From Epinephelus fuscoguttatus (lineage: Eukaryota > Chordata > Actinopteri > Perciformes > Serranidae), in contig NC_064770.1 in NCBI RefSeq assembly GCF_011397635.1, forward strand, positions 25,217,603 to 25,281,602: a stretch of DNA of 64,000 bases, in the 5' to 3' direction. Positions 19,701-30,891 of the stretch are shown piece by piece (positions within the stretch are counted from its first letter, which is position 1; every line of letters starts with the position of its first letter). The translations under genes and the position numbers were made by a program. The notes under the pieces were generated by a model. The model did no database searches, had not been told where the DNA came from, and saw only the letters and a program-made list of their open reading frames with translations.

Positions 19701-22700
19701 TTTGATTATTCAAAAGAGAGATGAGCTCATCAACGCTAAACAAAAATCTCAAGAGAAGAAAAAGTACACCAGTGGCAAAACAACCGAGTTGGAACAGAAA
19801 TCAGTGGAATGTCTTTCTACAATAACTGAAGGTCCACCAGCAGATGTCTTGAAGAACAGACAGAGTGCTCATGAACAATGTGTGTTGACTTCAAAGGAAG
19901 ACTGCAGACCACGCCCATTTGATCAAGAAGGGATTGATTTCATATACGTAAAGCATAGAGTCCTGCAACCTGAATCAGGTGCTTCTAACCTGATATCTCC
20001 ATGCCATGAATTTAAGTCATTTGCTGTAGCTGCTGCATTGGATCGCACAAGACTCCAGGCTAAGTTTGCAAAAGAGGTCCTTAAATTTGCTACAGGCTGT
20101 ATGAATATCCGAACAAATGGCACAATACACTTTGGTGTGATGGACAGCAAGGAGGATGCAGGATACGTGCATGGTGAGATCATTGGTGTCCCTGTAAAAG
20201 AGAAAGACATTTACGTAGATGCTTTGGACTACATTGAAAAAAGTATCTTCTCTGACAAGGAGCATGTACGCCAGTGTGTGCGGCCACCAAGGTTCATTGA
20301 GGTTATGGATCGAGAAAGTACAGAAAAGAGGTATGTGGTAGAGGTTGACATTGTGCCTTCAATAGGTATTGTTAAGAGCAAGGTGTATTCGGTTCGTCTG
20401 CCAAACTTCAAAGAGTCAACCAACAAAGTAGAATTTGAGAAAGAAATGATTCTGCGGAGGGTGGGTTCAAAAACAGAGCCAGTGTGCGACAAAGACTTGA
20501 GTGATTTTTACCAGCGTGTCAAAGATCGGGATGCCCAAAGAGAAGAAGCAGAGAAAGGTCAGTTCTTCAGCGCTCCAGAATTCTGCCAAGACCTTGGAAG
20601 GAAACTCAAAATGCTAATGACTAGTGGGAAGAAATTCATTGAAAAGGACAAATGGTTCATACTCGTCACAAACAAATTCAACCCTGATGACCTCTGCAAC
20701 ATTGATTGGCTGCTTAACATGAACTTATTCTGTGTGTTTGACTTTGACCCAGACTCAAAGATTTCAGGTCTTTGCAGTAAATACCTTCAGCATCATGCTG
20801 CAAACATGCATTCTCTGCAGAGCTACGAGAAATCCGGTGACATGACCATCAAAGAATTCACAAGTCACTTGCATCTGTTCGAGCAGACTAGCTGGATCTT
20901 TTGTAATGGCCGTACTGACTTCAAAGGAAATGAAACTCCATGTGATGAAATGACCTGGATCAAGACAAAAATGACTTTCCTGCGGGAATCAGTGTCTTTG
21001 ATCTGTAAACAGATCTTGCCAAAAGGGACGTTCCAGGTAATATTTCTTCTCACATCACCAGTGGAGAAACCACTCTTGCACACTTTTAATGAGTTTTTCA
21101 CAGACATGGAAGGCCATGAAGACATCATCTGTATCTGTGAATCACAGAAAAACTTCCAGAAGTGGCAAAGCTTTGCAGAGGGGTCATGTGGAACAGAAAC
21201 TGTGAACAATTGTAGTATTGTTGGGATGAAAATGAGTCACGTTAATGCAACTCTGCAGCAAATACAACCTGTAAAAGTATGTGCCAGCAAACACCTGCCA
21301 GTCTTTGTGAAAGGGACATGTCTTCTTGAAACACAGGCAGAGGAACAGATGTATTCTCTGGAAATTCTGACAGTCGATCATTGTCATGAAACAAGTGAAG
21401 AATTCATCAATGAGGAGAAAGCAAACATTGAAGAGCAGTTCTATCGTGGCGGGAGAGTGAACTGGTTGAATTTCTGGCTTGCTGAGAACAAGTATGTAGA
21501 AGAGGTGATTGAAAGAGATGCATATCATGAGGTTTCCAGTCTGCTCAATGATGCTTTGAAATGCAATGCAGATCAAACTCCCGTGAACAGTATAAACATC
21601 TACCATCATCCAGGAAGTGGAGGAAGCACTGTGGCACGACAAGTGCTGTGGAACAACAGGAAAGATCTAAGGTGTGCAGTTGTGAAGCCTTCATACTCAG
21701 CTTCTCTTGTTGCACAACATGCAGTTGAACTAAGAGAATATGAAGAAAAAGATCCACAGACATGTCTTCCTGTGCTGCTCCTCATTGAAGACTCGGACAA
21801 AGAATATCTAGCTGATCTCAGGAATGAACTGGAGGTTGCCATTAACACCAAAAGGATCCAGTATGGAACTCTGTGTTTCATTTTGTTGAGCTGCAGACGA
21901 TCCCATGATCCAGAGAAAAGATGCAAGGAGTCTCCACTACAGAATGTGTCTGTCACTCACAAACTATCTGTTCAAGAGAAAAGAAAATTTGCTGGAAAAC
22001 GAGAGGCACTTGAAGAACGATATGAGCCTGAATTCATCCTGACCTTTGTGTTGATGAGTGAAGGCTTCAATGAGGAATACGTTCAAAAGTTTGTGAAACA
22101 TTTGCTCCAAGGCATTGACCGTGAAGACAAAGTCACTCACCTCATTCTCTATGTAGCACTGCTGAACACTTATGTTCAAGACTCTTTCATCTCTCAGTCC
22201 CATTGTGAAGCTTGGCTTTCCTTACCTATTCACTTGGAAAGGTTTCGCCAACATAAGTTTGAGAAATCTCTCAACGAACAGGCTAAACTAGTGTTCTTGC
22301 ACCTGAGAGATGACAAGACACACATTGAATCAATCAGAATCATCCACCCACTCGTTGCAGAAGAAATTCTCCAGCAACTTTTGGGGAACCAACAGACCCA
22401 AAGCAGTTTGGCAATGAGTTTGCTCTGTGATACTGTGCTTTTTGAGCACCGATTTGGAAGGGACGAATATCTGTCATTTCTGAGAGCACTTTTCATTAGG
22501 CGAGCCAGAATAAGCAAAGGGGACAAATATGATAGTTTTTTCTCACCTCTGATTGAGCATGTGTGTGAAAAGGAGAAAAGCCCAGGCAAAGCAATTGAGT
22601 TACTCAAGGAAGCATTCCAGTGTTTTCATAAAGATCCATTCTTTGCACAACAACTTGCTCGTCTTCATTATACTTATGAGAAGTTTGAGGAGGCAAAACA

Positions 22701-24117
22701 CTGGGCAGAGACAGCAGCTAAACAGCAGCCCAACAACTCATACATCCTTGACACAAAAGGGCAGGTGTACAGGAAATGGTTCCAAGCTAAATGCAAAGCC
22801 ATTGACCATGACAATGTACCAAAGACAGCTCAAAATACAGCAGATGCTGTGGAGACTGCGCTGAAAGCCCTGGAGTGTTTTCAAGAATGTGAGAAAGCAG
22901 CTAACGCAGATATGGAAAACCTTAACAGCTCAGGTTTTTTTTCTGAAGTTGAGGTTGGCTGCAGCCTGCTCAAACTGATCTCTTCAACCCAAGTGTTTGC
23001 AAACAGAGCCAACGGCCACTCGGAGTGTATGAAGTACCTGTTAACTGATTACATTCCAGAGGAAGTTAAAGATGCCTGGGAACCATTTCATGGCCGTGTG
23101 AAAAAACTTCACAAGTCAATGCAAGATGCCTTGGAATGGATTTCAGAAGACCTCAGCTACTTCCAAACAGACATCGGTGAAGATGAAGAGGAGACCCCTG
23201 AAAGACCTGAAGAGAAGATAAGCCATCCGCTGACATGGTTGGCAAAAAAATCTGCAGAGTATGGGAAGTACTTCAGTGAAGCTTACTCTACTGCACTTCT
23301 ACAACATAGGCAATCCATCCCAGCGAATCTGACTCCTTTCCAAAAACGCATGATCATCTATCATCTTGGTGGAGGTAACATCACATCCATCCTCTCCAAG
23401 CTAACTGACCAGAGGGATGCAGTGTGTCTTCTAGAGAACATCCTTTCTCTCTACCCCAGCAATCCAATCAAGGCCAAATTTGGTCAAAGGGATATTGTGA
23501 ATTACATCGTGGCCCACATTTCTCTGAACTGCCTGTCACCACAGAATCAAAAGGTAGCTCGTCTGAAAGACCTTCAGGCACTCTGTCGTCAGTTCCCATC
23601 TGATAAAAGGAAATGTTTACCAGGTGCCCTGTTCTTGCTTACCCTGCTGTTTTGGCCTGATGATCATGACACAGCCCTTGAGAAAGAGACAAAGTATGAA
23701 ATTGTGCGATCAGCTGTTGAACACCTGGATAAAAGCTACTGGACCAAGAAGAAGGACATTCCTCAGAGAAAGAGAAGGATTTACACCCATTTTTTCCTGG
23801 GCAATGGGAATGGATTGGACAAATTTGTCCACAAGAAAAAATTTGAAACAGTCACAAAGGGGTTCTCTGTCTCTGAGAAACGCATGAAGTGGTTTAGAGG
23901 TGAGGCATGGAAAAAGCCTGAGATTGCCACGATGCTGAAGTGTGTCTCTGGATGGACTGAAGATGGAGTGGTGTACCTTGAAGGCCCTCAGAAAAAGAAG
24001 TTTAGTATGGTTCCTCTTCATGTTCCTTCAGTGCCTCATAGTAATGAAAACATCAGCTTCTACCTGGGGTTCACATTCAAAGGCCCTGTTGCCTACAACA
24101 TCACTGTGAGGAGGTAG
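16727..24117 (+). CDS. samd9l: SAMD9/SAMD9L-like protein A, 1535 residues, two coding exons
   Basis: Large cytoplasmic innate-immunity and growth-control protein. The start codon lies in the last four bases of exon 2 (ATG plus G, 16727-16730, donor GTAAGT). The rest is one exon, 19514-24117, after acceptor CACTATGCAG. Joining them gives MADELGQSPKGW. The in-frame Met at 19483 lies in the intron and was not used. Domains (residues approximate): SAM 8-72; Schlafen-like AlbA_2 region around 178-211 (KFAKEVLKFATGCMN, GTIHFGV); P-loop NTPase with Walker A GSGGST at 702-707 and Walker B LLLIED at 756-761; helical TPR-like region; C-terminal part ending AYNITVRR, where family members have an OB fold. 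No breaks. Expected to be interferon-induced from the IRF-like site. The sequence cannot decide between SAMD9 and SAMD9L, which fish usually do not separate. Confidence 0.93.
17595..17810 (-). pseudogene. Transposon-borne peptide with RxNxGLAFxRWR motif
   Basis: On the minus strand an ATG at 17810 opens a 71-codon reading: MAESRMKHSPEDDQDP..., a basic stretch, then DRTRINIGLAFPRWRALREL and SDSELALLLLDR before the stop. A matching RVNLGLAF with a similar basic lead-in is found in the separate element at 62606-63677. I recognise the motif as one that recurs in fish repeats but cannot name its family. It is likely a transposase N-terminal remnant. Confidence 0.5.
17854..18042 (-). mobile_element. 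tRNA-derived SINE nested in the TTAA element
   Basis: On the minus strand: head GGGGCGCTGGTGGCTTAGTGG with A-box-like TGGCTTAGTGGTAGAGC, B-box-like GGGTTCGACCCC, a CT-rich body and an A-rich tail. Direct repeats GCTGTAGC flank it at 17846-17853 and 18043-18050. It is a close relative of the copy at 50326 and was inserted after the host element. Confidence 0.88.
18265..19513. other. Gene A intron 2, distal part
   Basis: Non-coding. It aligns in blocks with unit B about 31100-33209 (GTAATAGGTGTGGA, GTGCAATAGGAATTAGTGGGCT-like, TATGTGCTACTAC). Much of the middle differs by insertions, including 31757-32290 which is only in unit B. The interval ends in a polypyrimidine tract and CAG acceptor. 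Confidence 0.6.
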
Positions 24118-24386
24118 TTTGTCTTTCAACAATGAGCCTGTCACATGTGGCTGTACATCATCTTGCTGAAACATGGGCCTAGTACCACCTCATTACCAAG
24201 AGAAAGAACACATGACAAAAAGATCCAATCAAAACACACAGGCCTTCAAACAATAGTTTGTCTTTGAATAATGATCCCGTCACGTATGGCTGTACATCAT
24301 CTTGCTGAAACATGGGCATAGTACCACTTTATTACCAAGAGCAAGAACAGAATACAATGAGATTAAATTCAAAATCACACAAGCCT
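24115..24386 (+). repeat. Tandem duplication of about 136 bp after the gene A stop
   Basis: TAGTTTGTCTTT.AA.AATGA..C.GTCAC..ATGGCTGTACATCATC is present twice in a row, from 24115 and from 24252, each followed by AACATGGGC.TAGTACCAC. Unit B has the first copy and a shortened second copy. Confidence 0.8.
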
Positions 24387-24431
24387 TCTTATGACAGTTT
24401 GTATTTTGCAGTTTGCATTTTCCCCTCTTGT

Positions 24432-24532
<101 letters not shown>

Positions 24533-25254
24533 TGAACTAAAAAATACAGTATTAGTGTCATAGAAATCACAAACCAGATTTTTTTTGTATAGAAACATGG
24601 ACTATGACATGACTGACTGGTTTCTCAGAGTAATAACAATGTAAACTGAGTATTTCTTACTCTACAACTCAATGCTTCTCAATACAACCTTCAATTTCCT
24701 GTTTAGATTTATCTATTTTTATGTATCCAGATATATATTTCCTGTTTTTGTTGTAGTATTTTTTTAATCAGAGTGTTTGTAGATCTGTGATCTGATTGAA
24801 CTGGAACTGGCTCACATTTTGTGTGATCCTGAAGAAACAGAACTAGACTTCTACTGGATAGAAAAAAAAGCTCACAAGATGAACTGTGTGTACATCTGGG
24901 CTTCTAGTAGATCACTGACAGCTTACTCACTCCTGTACATTTTCCTGGATTCAGTGTAAATAGAAATGGAATTAAACGCAACTATTTTCATGGCTATTGT
25001 ATCATTGTTATAACAACAAATGTATCAAGAGCTAAACAGCAACATAATGTATGGTCAGAGAAGAATGTGTATACATAATGATGTGCAACAGAAAAATGTG
25101 TAATTTCATGGTTGTACGTTCAAATATACTTTACACAAAGTATGGAAAGTTACTTGTCCTTGATATGAAACCACAAATGAAGCCAGACAGGCTACAGTGC
25201 TCACCTGTACTTTTTTGATTATATATACTTATGTTAAATGCTTTTTTTTCCCAA

Positions 25255-25443
25255 AAAGATTATTATATGGGCTTTTTGCCTTTAATGGACAGGACAGTGT
25301 GTGAAATAGAGACAGAGAGAGAGAGTGGGGGAAGACACGCAGCAAAGGGCTGCAGGCTGGAATCGAGCCCGCAGCGGCTGCATTGAGGCAGTGCCTCTGT
25401 ACATGGGGTGCCGGCACTATCCACAATGCTACCGACGCCCCAT
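25255..25443 (-). mobile_element. tRNA-derived SINE in the gene A 3' region
   Basis: On the minus strand: GGGGCGTCGGTAGC head, B-box-like GGCTCGATTCC, CT-rich body (GAGAGAGAGA on plus) and GCCATTAAAGGCAAAAAG-type tail. The aligned place in unit B (about 38840-38855) lacks it. It is the same subfamily as the 14745 copy. Confidence 0.82.
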
Positions 25444-25700
25444 GCTGTTGTTTTTGATACTAACATGAAAAAATATTTGAATCTGTAAACAGTGGTGTTC
25501 GTAAATATTTGCAAAACATGTCACTGAATATAATAAACTCTTTTCTATTTCAATGTCAGTGTTATGTTGTAACTTCTTGAACAATCTACATCGACCTTTT
25601 AAGTTCACTTGATAGTAATGGTCGTTAGGATGAAGATATGAATTTATAGCAACTGGCAAACTTTACATGGCAGACATGTTAGGCCTGTACTCTAAAAATA

Positions 25701-26985
25701 AACACAAATTAAAACTTCACATCAAGCTTTTTAATTAATAATATTAACACTGTCTAAATAACATGGATATTTTATCTACTAGATATGTTGGAGCTAAACC
25801 ATGTAGCTTTAAAAATGATCAAATATATTATAAAAACACATAAAACCACTGAAAGTTGTGCAAAACGGGGGCTTTTTGATTTTAGTTCAAGTTTAGAGCA
25901 TTCTGAACCAGACCAGATTTTGTTTAGTTCGTCAAGTCGATGTGGGATTAATACATCTTCAGTGCAGATAAGAATGGAAAGAACCAAATTTTGAGATATT
26001 TCATGCCTAACAGTGAGTGAGCATTCGCAGTGAATTCAGGCATGATAAGTCATCAGATTTACAGGTGTTCATGTTAAGTGTTCTTGACTTAGGCTTTGGT
26101 AGTTTTTATTAGCAGGTGGCAAATACTATTTCTGCAACAGAAGTGAATGTATTTTCCATTTCCTTTTTTGTTTTGTTTAGGATAGGACTATTAGGACTTG
26201 ATCATCAGTAGAGATCATTCAGACTAAAGTATGACATAATTTTAAAGTTTAATACGACAACAAGTAAAGTATTTGATAAATATTGATGTAAGTGTGGTCA
26301 TTAATCAGGAAACACAATATCACAGTATGGATCTTGTTTTTAATAGCTCTCTTTTTAGCCTGTAGATTTTATTTCCTTGATTAAAATTTTAAGTCAGTAC
26401 GGAATTAATACATCTTCAGTGCAGATAAGAATAAAAACAACCAAATTTTTTAGATATTTCACAAATTAAAGTGAATAAGCACTTAGTGTTTTCAGACATG
26501 TAGGACAAGAATCAAAAATGTCCCCAAGTTAATGGTTGTGTTTTTGATATCGGTTAAATATATCAGGGATATATTTTTATTTTTTTATGTAGTTTTTGGT
26601 GTATACCTCAGTTTAAATAGTGTGTGTTCATCAGATTCACAAGTGTTCACATTAAGTGTGTTTGACTCATCAAATAGTCTAGTTAATGGCACATACTATT
26701 TCTGCAACATATGTGAATACAAATGTTTCTGAATTAGGACTTTATCATCAGTAGATATAATTCAGATCAAAGCATCTGATGCAAATCTATCTACATTAGT
26801 GAAGGAAACATGTTTCAGGACTGAAATAACGTTATTATCATTAACTCAAAACAAGCTCAAAAGGAGTAGGGAGGAGAAGTAACGGCAGAAGTTTTAGCCC
26901 TTTTGTCCTAGTATACTTGCCCTAGTTTGATGTTAGCCTGTATTCTCTGCTGCGTCCTCTACAGACATGTTATTAGACGTATAAT
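25701..26985. other. Distal part of unit A
   Basis: Non-coding and AT-rich. It aligns with unit B 39060-40345 with many small indels. Internal phrases recur (ATTAATACATCTTCAGTGCAGATAAGAAT at 25948 and 26405), suggesting an older internal duplication. No gene seen. Confidence 0.55.
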
Positions 26986-27272
26986 GTCGGTTACATTACC
27001 ATGCTGCTGCAGCGTACATGTATATATTCTTTAACAACCAATATAGCAATGTGTAATTATTTCTTTAACGGTGTATGGTGGCATTCAGTGGTATGTATTT
27101 GATAGATAATTTGGTTTGTGTTTTTAGCTTTTGATATATATATAATTTTTAACCCAATCCACGACTTTTTCCTAACCTTAACCCAGACACTCATTTCTGG
27201 TAGAAAGCCCTTTTTCCATAAGTGCGGTTCGGCTGAACTCTGTGACTACTGTAGAGGCTATTTTATTTCCTC

Positions 27273-27284
27273 AGAAACGAAACT
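27273..27284 (+). promoter_or_regulatory. IRF/ISRE-like element, unit B
   Basis: AGAAACGAAACT matches the IRF consensus AANNGAAACT and aligns with 12763-12774 of unit A. The surrounding CTGCGCAGGCGCAGTAGGTGCAGCCCAG is identical in both units, making this the best conserved piece of the putative promoter. Confidence 0.62.
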
Positions 27285-27309
27285 TAGCGAGCTGCGCAGG
27301 CGCAGTAGG

Positions 27310-27476
27310 TGCAGCCCAGCTGCGTTACAGAGGGAAACGGAACCTCTTCATACAGAAACCATGGTGAGGGTACAGCAGTCCTGCATTTGACGTGTCTCTG
27401 TAGCGGCAGCTGAAATTTTGACTGCAAGAAAAGTCCAGAGCAGAAAGGGCTGACTTCCTCTCAGGGTTCATCCGAG
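27310..27476 (+). other. Non-coding exon 1 of SAMD9-like gene B
   Basis: Aligned to the unit A exon. It ends TCATCCGAG before donor GTAAGAAC. It contains its own small ORF at 27361-27390 (MVRVQQSCI, stop), which is not kept in unit A, where the matching ATG at about 12851 stops after three codons. The 5' boundary is approximate. Confidence 0.55.
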
Positions 27477-28759
27477 GTAAGAACACTGCTCGTCCTTTTC
27501 GTTGTTTTTTTGGGGCTATTTTGATAGTTTAGCTCCGTCATAGTGCTGACATAATAGCTATAGCAAAAAGAAATGACCTCTCCCTGATTTCCTATATGTC
27601 TCCATACTAATCTGATATACACTAATATGCTACTCATTGCTATCTGTCAAATGTGCATGGTGTAATGGAGGTTATGGAAGTTTCAGGTCAGATATCAGAT
27701 ATCAGATATCCTGGGAGGGGCCCACAAGGAAAAAGCAGGGAAATGTGGTTTTTGTGCCAGCTGTTGTCAGGAAACTAAACAGTGAGTGGCAAACATTAAA
27801 AGGTTTGCATTAATGCTTGTTTTTTATACGTTTATATATAAGTATGTTTTGCTTTTAGTCTATATTGCAACTGCTAAGGAAGTCTTATCAGTTGCATTAA
27901 CTATTTAATTATTGTTTTACTTAATGACAAATACATTAGTTAGAGAGGTCAGTTACAGTGCATCTAGGGAAATACTCACACATAGGGTTATTATATCAGT
28001 ACTGTGATATGAGACTAGCTATTGTCGTAGATTTTGGATGTTGTAATTTCCTGATGTTAAAGGCAGCATTACAGTAAAGTGATGTAATATTCTGAACTTA
28101 GCAGGCTGTTCTGTCATGTGCCTTTACCCATTTAGTCATTATATCCCCATAACTGATGATTATGTATCGTAAATCTCATTGTGAAAATATTTTGTAAAAG
28201 CACCATCACCAGGTATTTGCTCAAACATATTATGATATTTGATTTTTCCATAAAACCATCATCTTTTAAGTTATTGTTTTGGTTTTTGGCCCAAAACTTA
28301 ACTTATTTTTGGCCACAGCAGACAGCTGATTTCTACGGTGGCCCTGCGAGAGCTCAAGGCAGGCAGTGCAAATAAAGAAATCACATGCAAATGAAGAAAC
28401 AGCTTCACCAACTTTACAACACAGGGCAAACAACTTAGCAAATCATGGTTATCAGTGACCTGTTTCCCTAATTATACATGTTTCACTAAGTTGTTTAGTA
28501 GTTGTCTTAATAATTTCCTGGGCCTGACGTGTTTAAGGGCTGTTACCCTCTATGATGGCAGTGGTTTGAGATTTCTATGTTGAAAAAAGTTACTAAATTG
28601 TCATGGACCAAGCAGTCACAGCACAAAGAACACAGATTTACAGTTTACAAAATGACTAAAGGGCCTTTAAAGAGCTCAACAAAATAGAACTCTACAAAAA
28701 AAAAAAAAAAAAACTAGACATAAACTCAACAAACAGACCTTACAAAATCATGAGACACC
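27477..28759. other. Gene B intron 1, proximal part
   Basis: Non-coding. It aligns in places with 12957-13700 of unit A (TGGCCACAGCAGACAGCTGAT). An A-run lies at about 28697-28716. No gene or RNA seen. Confidence 0.5.
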
Positions 28760-29030
28760 AGAGCAACATATATTTGATTTTATATACTTTATCAATCCCC
28801 TTGAGGGGAAATTCCATTTTTTCACTCTTTTGTCATTAACCGCGCCCCAAGCAGTTGGGGGGAGTTCAGTGCCTTGCTAAAAGGCACCTTGGCAGTGCCC
28901 AGGAGGTGAACTGGCACCTCTCCAGCCACCAGTCCACGCTCCATATTTGGTCCGGACGGGGACTTGAATCCGATAATCCGTATCCCTCCGATTCCCAACC
29001 CGAGTCCCTATGGACTGAGCGACTGGCTTA
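28760..29030. repeat. Dispersed fish repeat (conserved ~250-bp block)
   Basis: Contains CAGTGCCTTGCTAAAAGGCACCTTGGCAGTGCCCAGGAGG, then CCAGTCCACGCTCC and GACTGAGCGAC. I recognise this as a block repeated widely in fish genomes, probably the 3' part of a SINE or LINE. Its ends were not fixed. Confidence 0.6.
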
Positions 29031-29189
29031 AACACAAAAGGGAAAACTTGTACAGACAGTGATTAAAACTAACACAAACAAACCCCTAATCTCCCCCATG
29101 ATGTCACAGCTCTTGGTTTGATCCATGGCATGACAATCTGGATAAAACCAGACTCCGCCCTCAACAACATCTTTTGCCCAACTCCAACC

Positions 29190-30122
29190 AAGGCTATTTA
29201 AGAGAAGGCTGAGACACGGGGTCAAACATGGGGGGACTGCACATGCGCAGTGTAACTTGAGCTGCGATGCTGGAGGGTGACAGCAGGTGCGCTAGATAAA
29301 AAGCGCAGGATCCGCTCAGGCGTTCAAGGAGTGCGCTTGGTGCGGTCTGCTTGGACTTTTGGACGGTGGCTGTCTGAAGTTGTCGGAATTGCACCTCTGT
29401 TATTCTCACCCACAACGCAGGCCACCAGTGACAGTCCAATAATAAGCTGTGAAAATGACATACATGCACATATCCCAGAACCAACAAAATGGAGCCAGAT
29501 CAAATACCTCTTGTTTTGCTGCGTGATGTTTCCAGCACAAAGCTCTTCCTCAGACTTTTAGTTCATTTGTTATTTATGTGGTGACTGTTTGTGTGTGAAA
29601 ATAAATCATTTTTGTCCTGCAATTGTTCCTGTGTTTTGTGGTGTGTGACATCAAAACAATAATGAAACTGAGAATATTTGAATACTGGAATATGTCAACA
29701 TGTGTCAGTAAGCTCTTTTTTCAATATCATTTTAATTTGTTTTTCTTCCTTAATAAAGTAGCTAACCTTAACTAATGCCTCTGGTAAAGAACTAGGGCTG
29801 CTGTCATTTGTTTTGATTCTGAGAATCACCCTTCAGTGTTACACTAGATATTATCACAATATATTTTGCTGTTAAGCCAGAGCACAGACTGTCAGTTTTG
29901 CCATAATAGTTAAATTCTGTTGCAAAAACAAACATTATCAAATCATTCATAAATTCCCAAATGTAACCAAAAATACAAATTGACCATGAAACAAACACCC
30001 CCTTATTCCGCGGTCTCACGCCATCTACTGAGCCTTTGAGGAAGTGCAGACCAGATTTTACTGCGCATGTGCAATCCTCCCATGTTTGACCCCATGTCTC
30101 AGCCTTCTCTTGAATAGTCTTG
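29190..30122. mobile_element. Inverted-repeat DNA transposon with 9-bp target duplication
   Basis: Left arm AAGGCTATTTAAGAGAAGG...GGGGTCAAACATGG...GCACATGCGCAGT is repeated inverted at 30053-30122, about 70 bases with few mismatches. ACTCCAACC flanks it at 29181-29189 and 30123-30131. A 9-bp duplication fits Mutator-like elements. The interior of about 790 bases shows no recognisable transposase, so it is non-autonomous. I found no copy of it at the matching place in unit A. Confidence 0.88.
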
Positions 30123-30834
30123 ACTCCAACCAGGAAGTGAATACAACTTCAGGTAACTCAAAGAGAAAGGAATTAATAAATTACAAAAGCAAATAGCAAC
30201 ATGACAAAACAATGTAAAATAAATGCTTCAACTATAAAACAGTTTGTTTTACACAGATATCAAAATACGGACACAATACAAAAAGGAGAAAAGGAGACGT
30301 TAGCATTGATCGGGAGGCCAGACACTTAACCCTATATAAATAATAACGTGGCTTTGTATCTGCTTGGTGTATAAATAGGCTGTTTGGTAACAAGCACTGT
30401 TAACAACTGAAAAAATGTTTGTATTAAATAACAAGCTTTATTGATTCAACAAAGTCAGCTCAACTAAAGTTGATTAGTCATCTAATATTTGGCATATCAT
30501 TATCAGCTAAATGTTGGCAAGCAAATATTGGCCTCAGAAATCCAATGTCTGTGGAACTGCAATTTCAATGAGATGTGTAAAATTTGCACACAAAAAAAGA
30601 CACTTATTAACAGTTTTTTGCATGACTTTTTGGCACCATGTTCTCCCAGTACAATGACTGGACCAGGAGATAATGTGAAGTAAAGCTTTCTGTGATTCCA
30701 GTTCTAAAGTTTTATCACAAAGTTTGACGAGATAAATCTACCTCTGAGCCAGCTTCATTTACCTCATATTCATCTATATACATGCAGGATGATAATGGAA
30801 TGAATGTATAACTTTTTTATGTTTGTTTTTGCAG
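30123..30834. other. Gene B intron 1, distal part
   Basis: Non-coding, aligned with 14440-14980 and 16607-16669 of unit A. The empty Tc1 site lies at about 30770-30787. No gene seen. Confidence 0.6.
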
Positions 30835-30864
30835 ATGGAAGATGATAACAAACACCAAGGCTGA
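30835..30864 (+). promoter_or_regulatory. Upstream ORF of nine codons, SAMD9-like gene B
   Basis: Exon 2 (30835-30895) begins with ATG directly after acceptor TTTTTGCAG. The peptide is MEDDNKHQG, then TGA, 27 bases before the main ATG at 30892. It equals the unit A uORF in length, spacing and start context. Confidence 0.65.
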
Positions 30865-30891
30865 TAGTGTGGTGAAAGGAGAAAGAAAATC

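Noticed and set aside
21184-21642. 152-codon minus-strand frame inside SAMD9-like A, and similar antisense frames in B
   Set aside because: Shadow frames opposite a strongly coding exon, with no family resemblance.
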